DNA of 64,000 nucleotides from JADLGL01 sp963667605 (GTDB lineage Bacteria; Pseudomonadota; Alphaproteobacteria; Rhizobiales; Kaistiaceae): NCBI GenBank assembly GCA_963667605.2, contig CAXXUZ010000003.1, forward strand, positions 186,001 to 250,000, written 5' to 3'. The notes under the pieces were generated by a model. It was not told the DNA's origin. It ran no database searches and saw only the letters and a list, made by a program, of their open reading frames with translations. Positions 63,780-64,000 of this stretch are shown here, piece by piece. A program made the translations under genes and the position numbers. How positions within the stretch are numbered: the stretch's first letter is position 1; every line of letters starts with the position of its first letter.

Positions 63780-63824
63780 CTTAGGTATCGACGCCAGCTG
63801 CCGATCGGCGGACCGGCGCCGCTT

Positions 63825-64000
63825 GTCAGCCGAGAAGGCCGCTCATCGGCGCCGCGCCGGCGCTTTCGGGGAAGACAACTTCAGCCAATATTCGATCCGA
63901 TAGGCCGAGGTGATCGCGAAGTAGGCCTTTCAACACCGAACGAAGATCGATCGTCGGGTTGAGATCACGCGCATCAAGAAGCTGATCAACTCCGAGGCCG
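63825..64000 (-). CDS. DUF1501 family protein, C-terminal end (partial)
   Basis: The minus strand reads GVDQLLDARDLNPTIDLRSVLKGLLRDHLGLSDRILAEVVFPESAGAAPMSGLLG and stops at 63825. This matches the C-terminus of DUF1501 proteins (sulfatase-like, Tat-exported; DLNPTTDLR-VLKG-L--HLGL pattern). The rest lies beyond the right edge. It ends 45 bp from the IS1380 element. Confidence 0.75.

Overview
The window is GC-rich DNA, most likely from an alphaproteobacterium. The order mtaB - ftsY - yciB, an alphaproteobacterial-type tRNA-Phe end used as an attachment scar, and the FkbM, LysR and alpha-type gene styles point that way; the exact order is not determinable from sequence alone. What stands out is genome erosion. 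About twenty genes are cut by insertion sequences, frameshifted, or stopped by one in-frame nonsense codon, and copies of at least five IS families are present. That is the pattern expected of a lineage that recently became host-restricted or otherwise passed through relaxed selection.

Layout. 1-3.5 kb: a copper nitrite reductase gene (nirK) split by an IS1380-family element, then the 3' part of a tyrosine integrase and the 3' half of a tRNA-Phe gene (attachment scar). 3.5-6.9 kb: a restriction-like operon (DNA methyltransferase tail, SF2 helicase with a frameshift, GIY-YIG nuclease). 6.9-11.2 kb: a type I-E CRISPR locus reduced to two arrays and a broken cas3; an IS3-family element sits exactly where the rest of the cas operon should be. 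11.2-16.7 kb: a second IS3 copy, an orphan CIRCE operator, an IS110-family transposase split by an IS630 element, and a 5'-truncated RepA-like ATPase. 16.8-19.5 kb: an IS1595-family element whose transposase gene overlaps, by ATGA, a fused DNA methyltransferase-nuclease gene. 19.5-23.7 kb: a lipoprotein and a very unusual exported multidomain protein (collagen-like, SPOR, cytochrome c, ClpP-like, thermonuclease-like). 24-33.7 kb: a second IS1380 copy, an eroded integrative element (AlpA-like, ribbon-helix-helix, integrase), a STAND NTPase gene with an 83-bp internal inversion, more attachment scars, an OLD-like ATPase fragment, a MITE and IS debris, ending near a tRNA-Arg.

33.8-56 kb is backbone: zinc transporter, ABC exporter, SRAP peptidase, FkbM methyltransferase, a thioredoxin-CcdA-globin-adenylate cyclase run, LysR regulator, GNAT-like genes, exported proteins, alpha-carbonic anhydrase, tRNA-Ser and the mtaB-ftsY-yciB operon. 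Even here several genes carry single inactivating lesions. 56.2-62 kb is another integrative element (intact integrase, AlpA-like, tandem DUF5681 genes) riddled with IS copies. The window ends with the only intact IS1380 transposase and the tail of a DUF1501 gene.

The most notable items are the transposase-coupled methyltransferase-nuclease, the collagen/SPOR/cytochrome/ClpP/SNase protein, the IS-mediated removal of the CRISPR effector operon, and a repeated unknown peptide-coding segment with near-identical flanks and a divergent centre.
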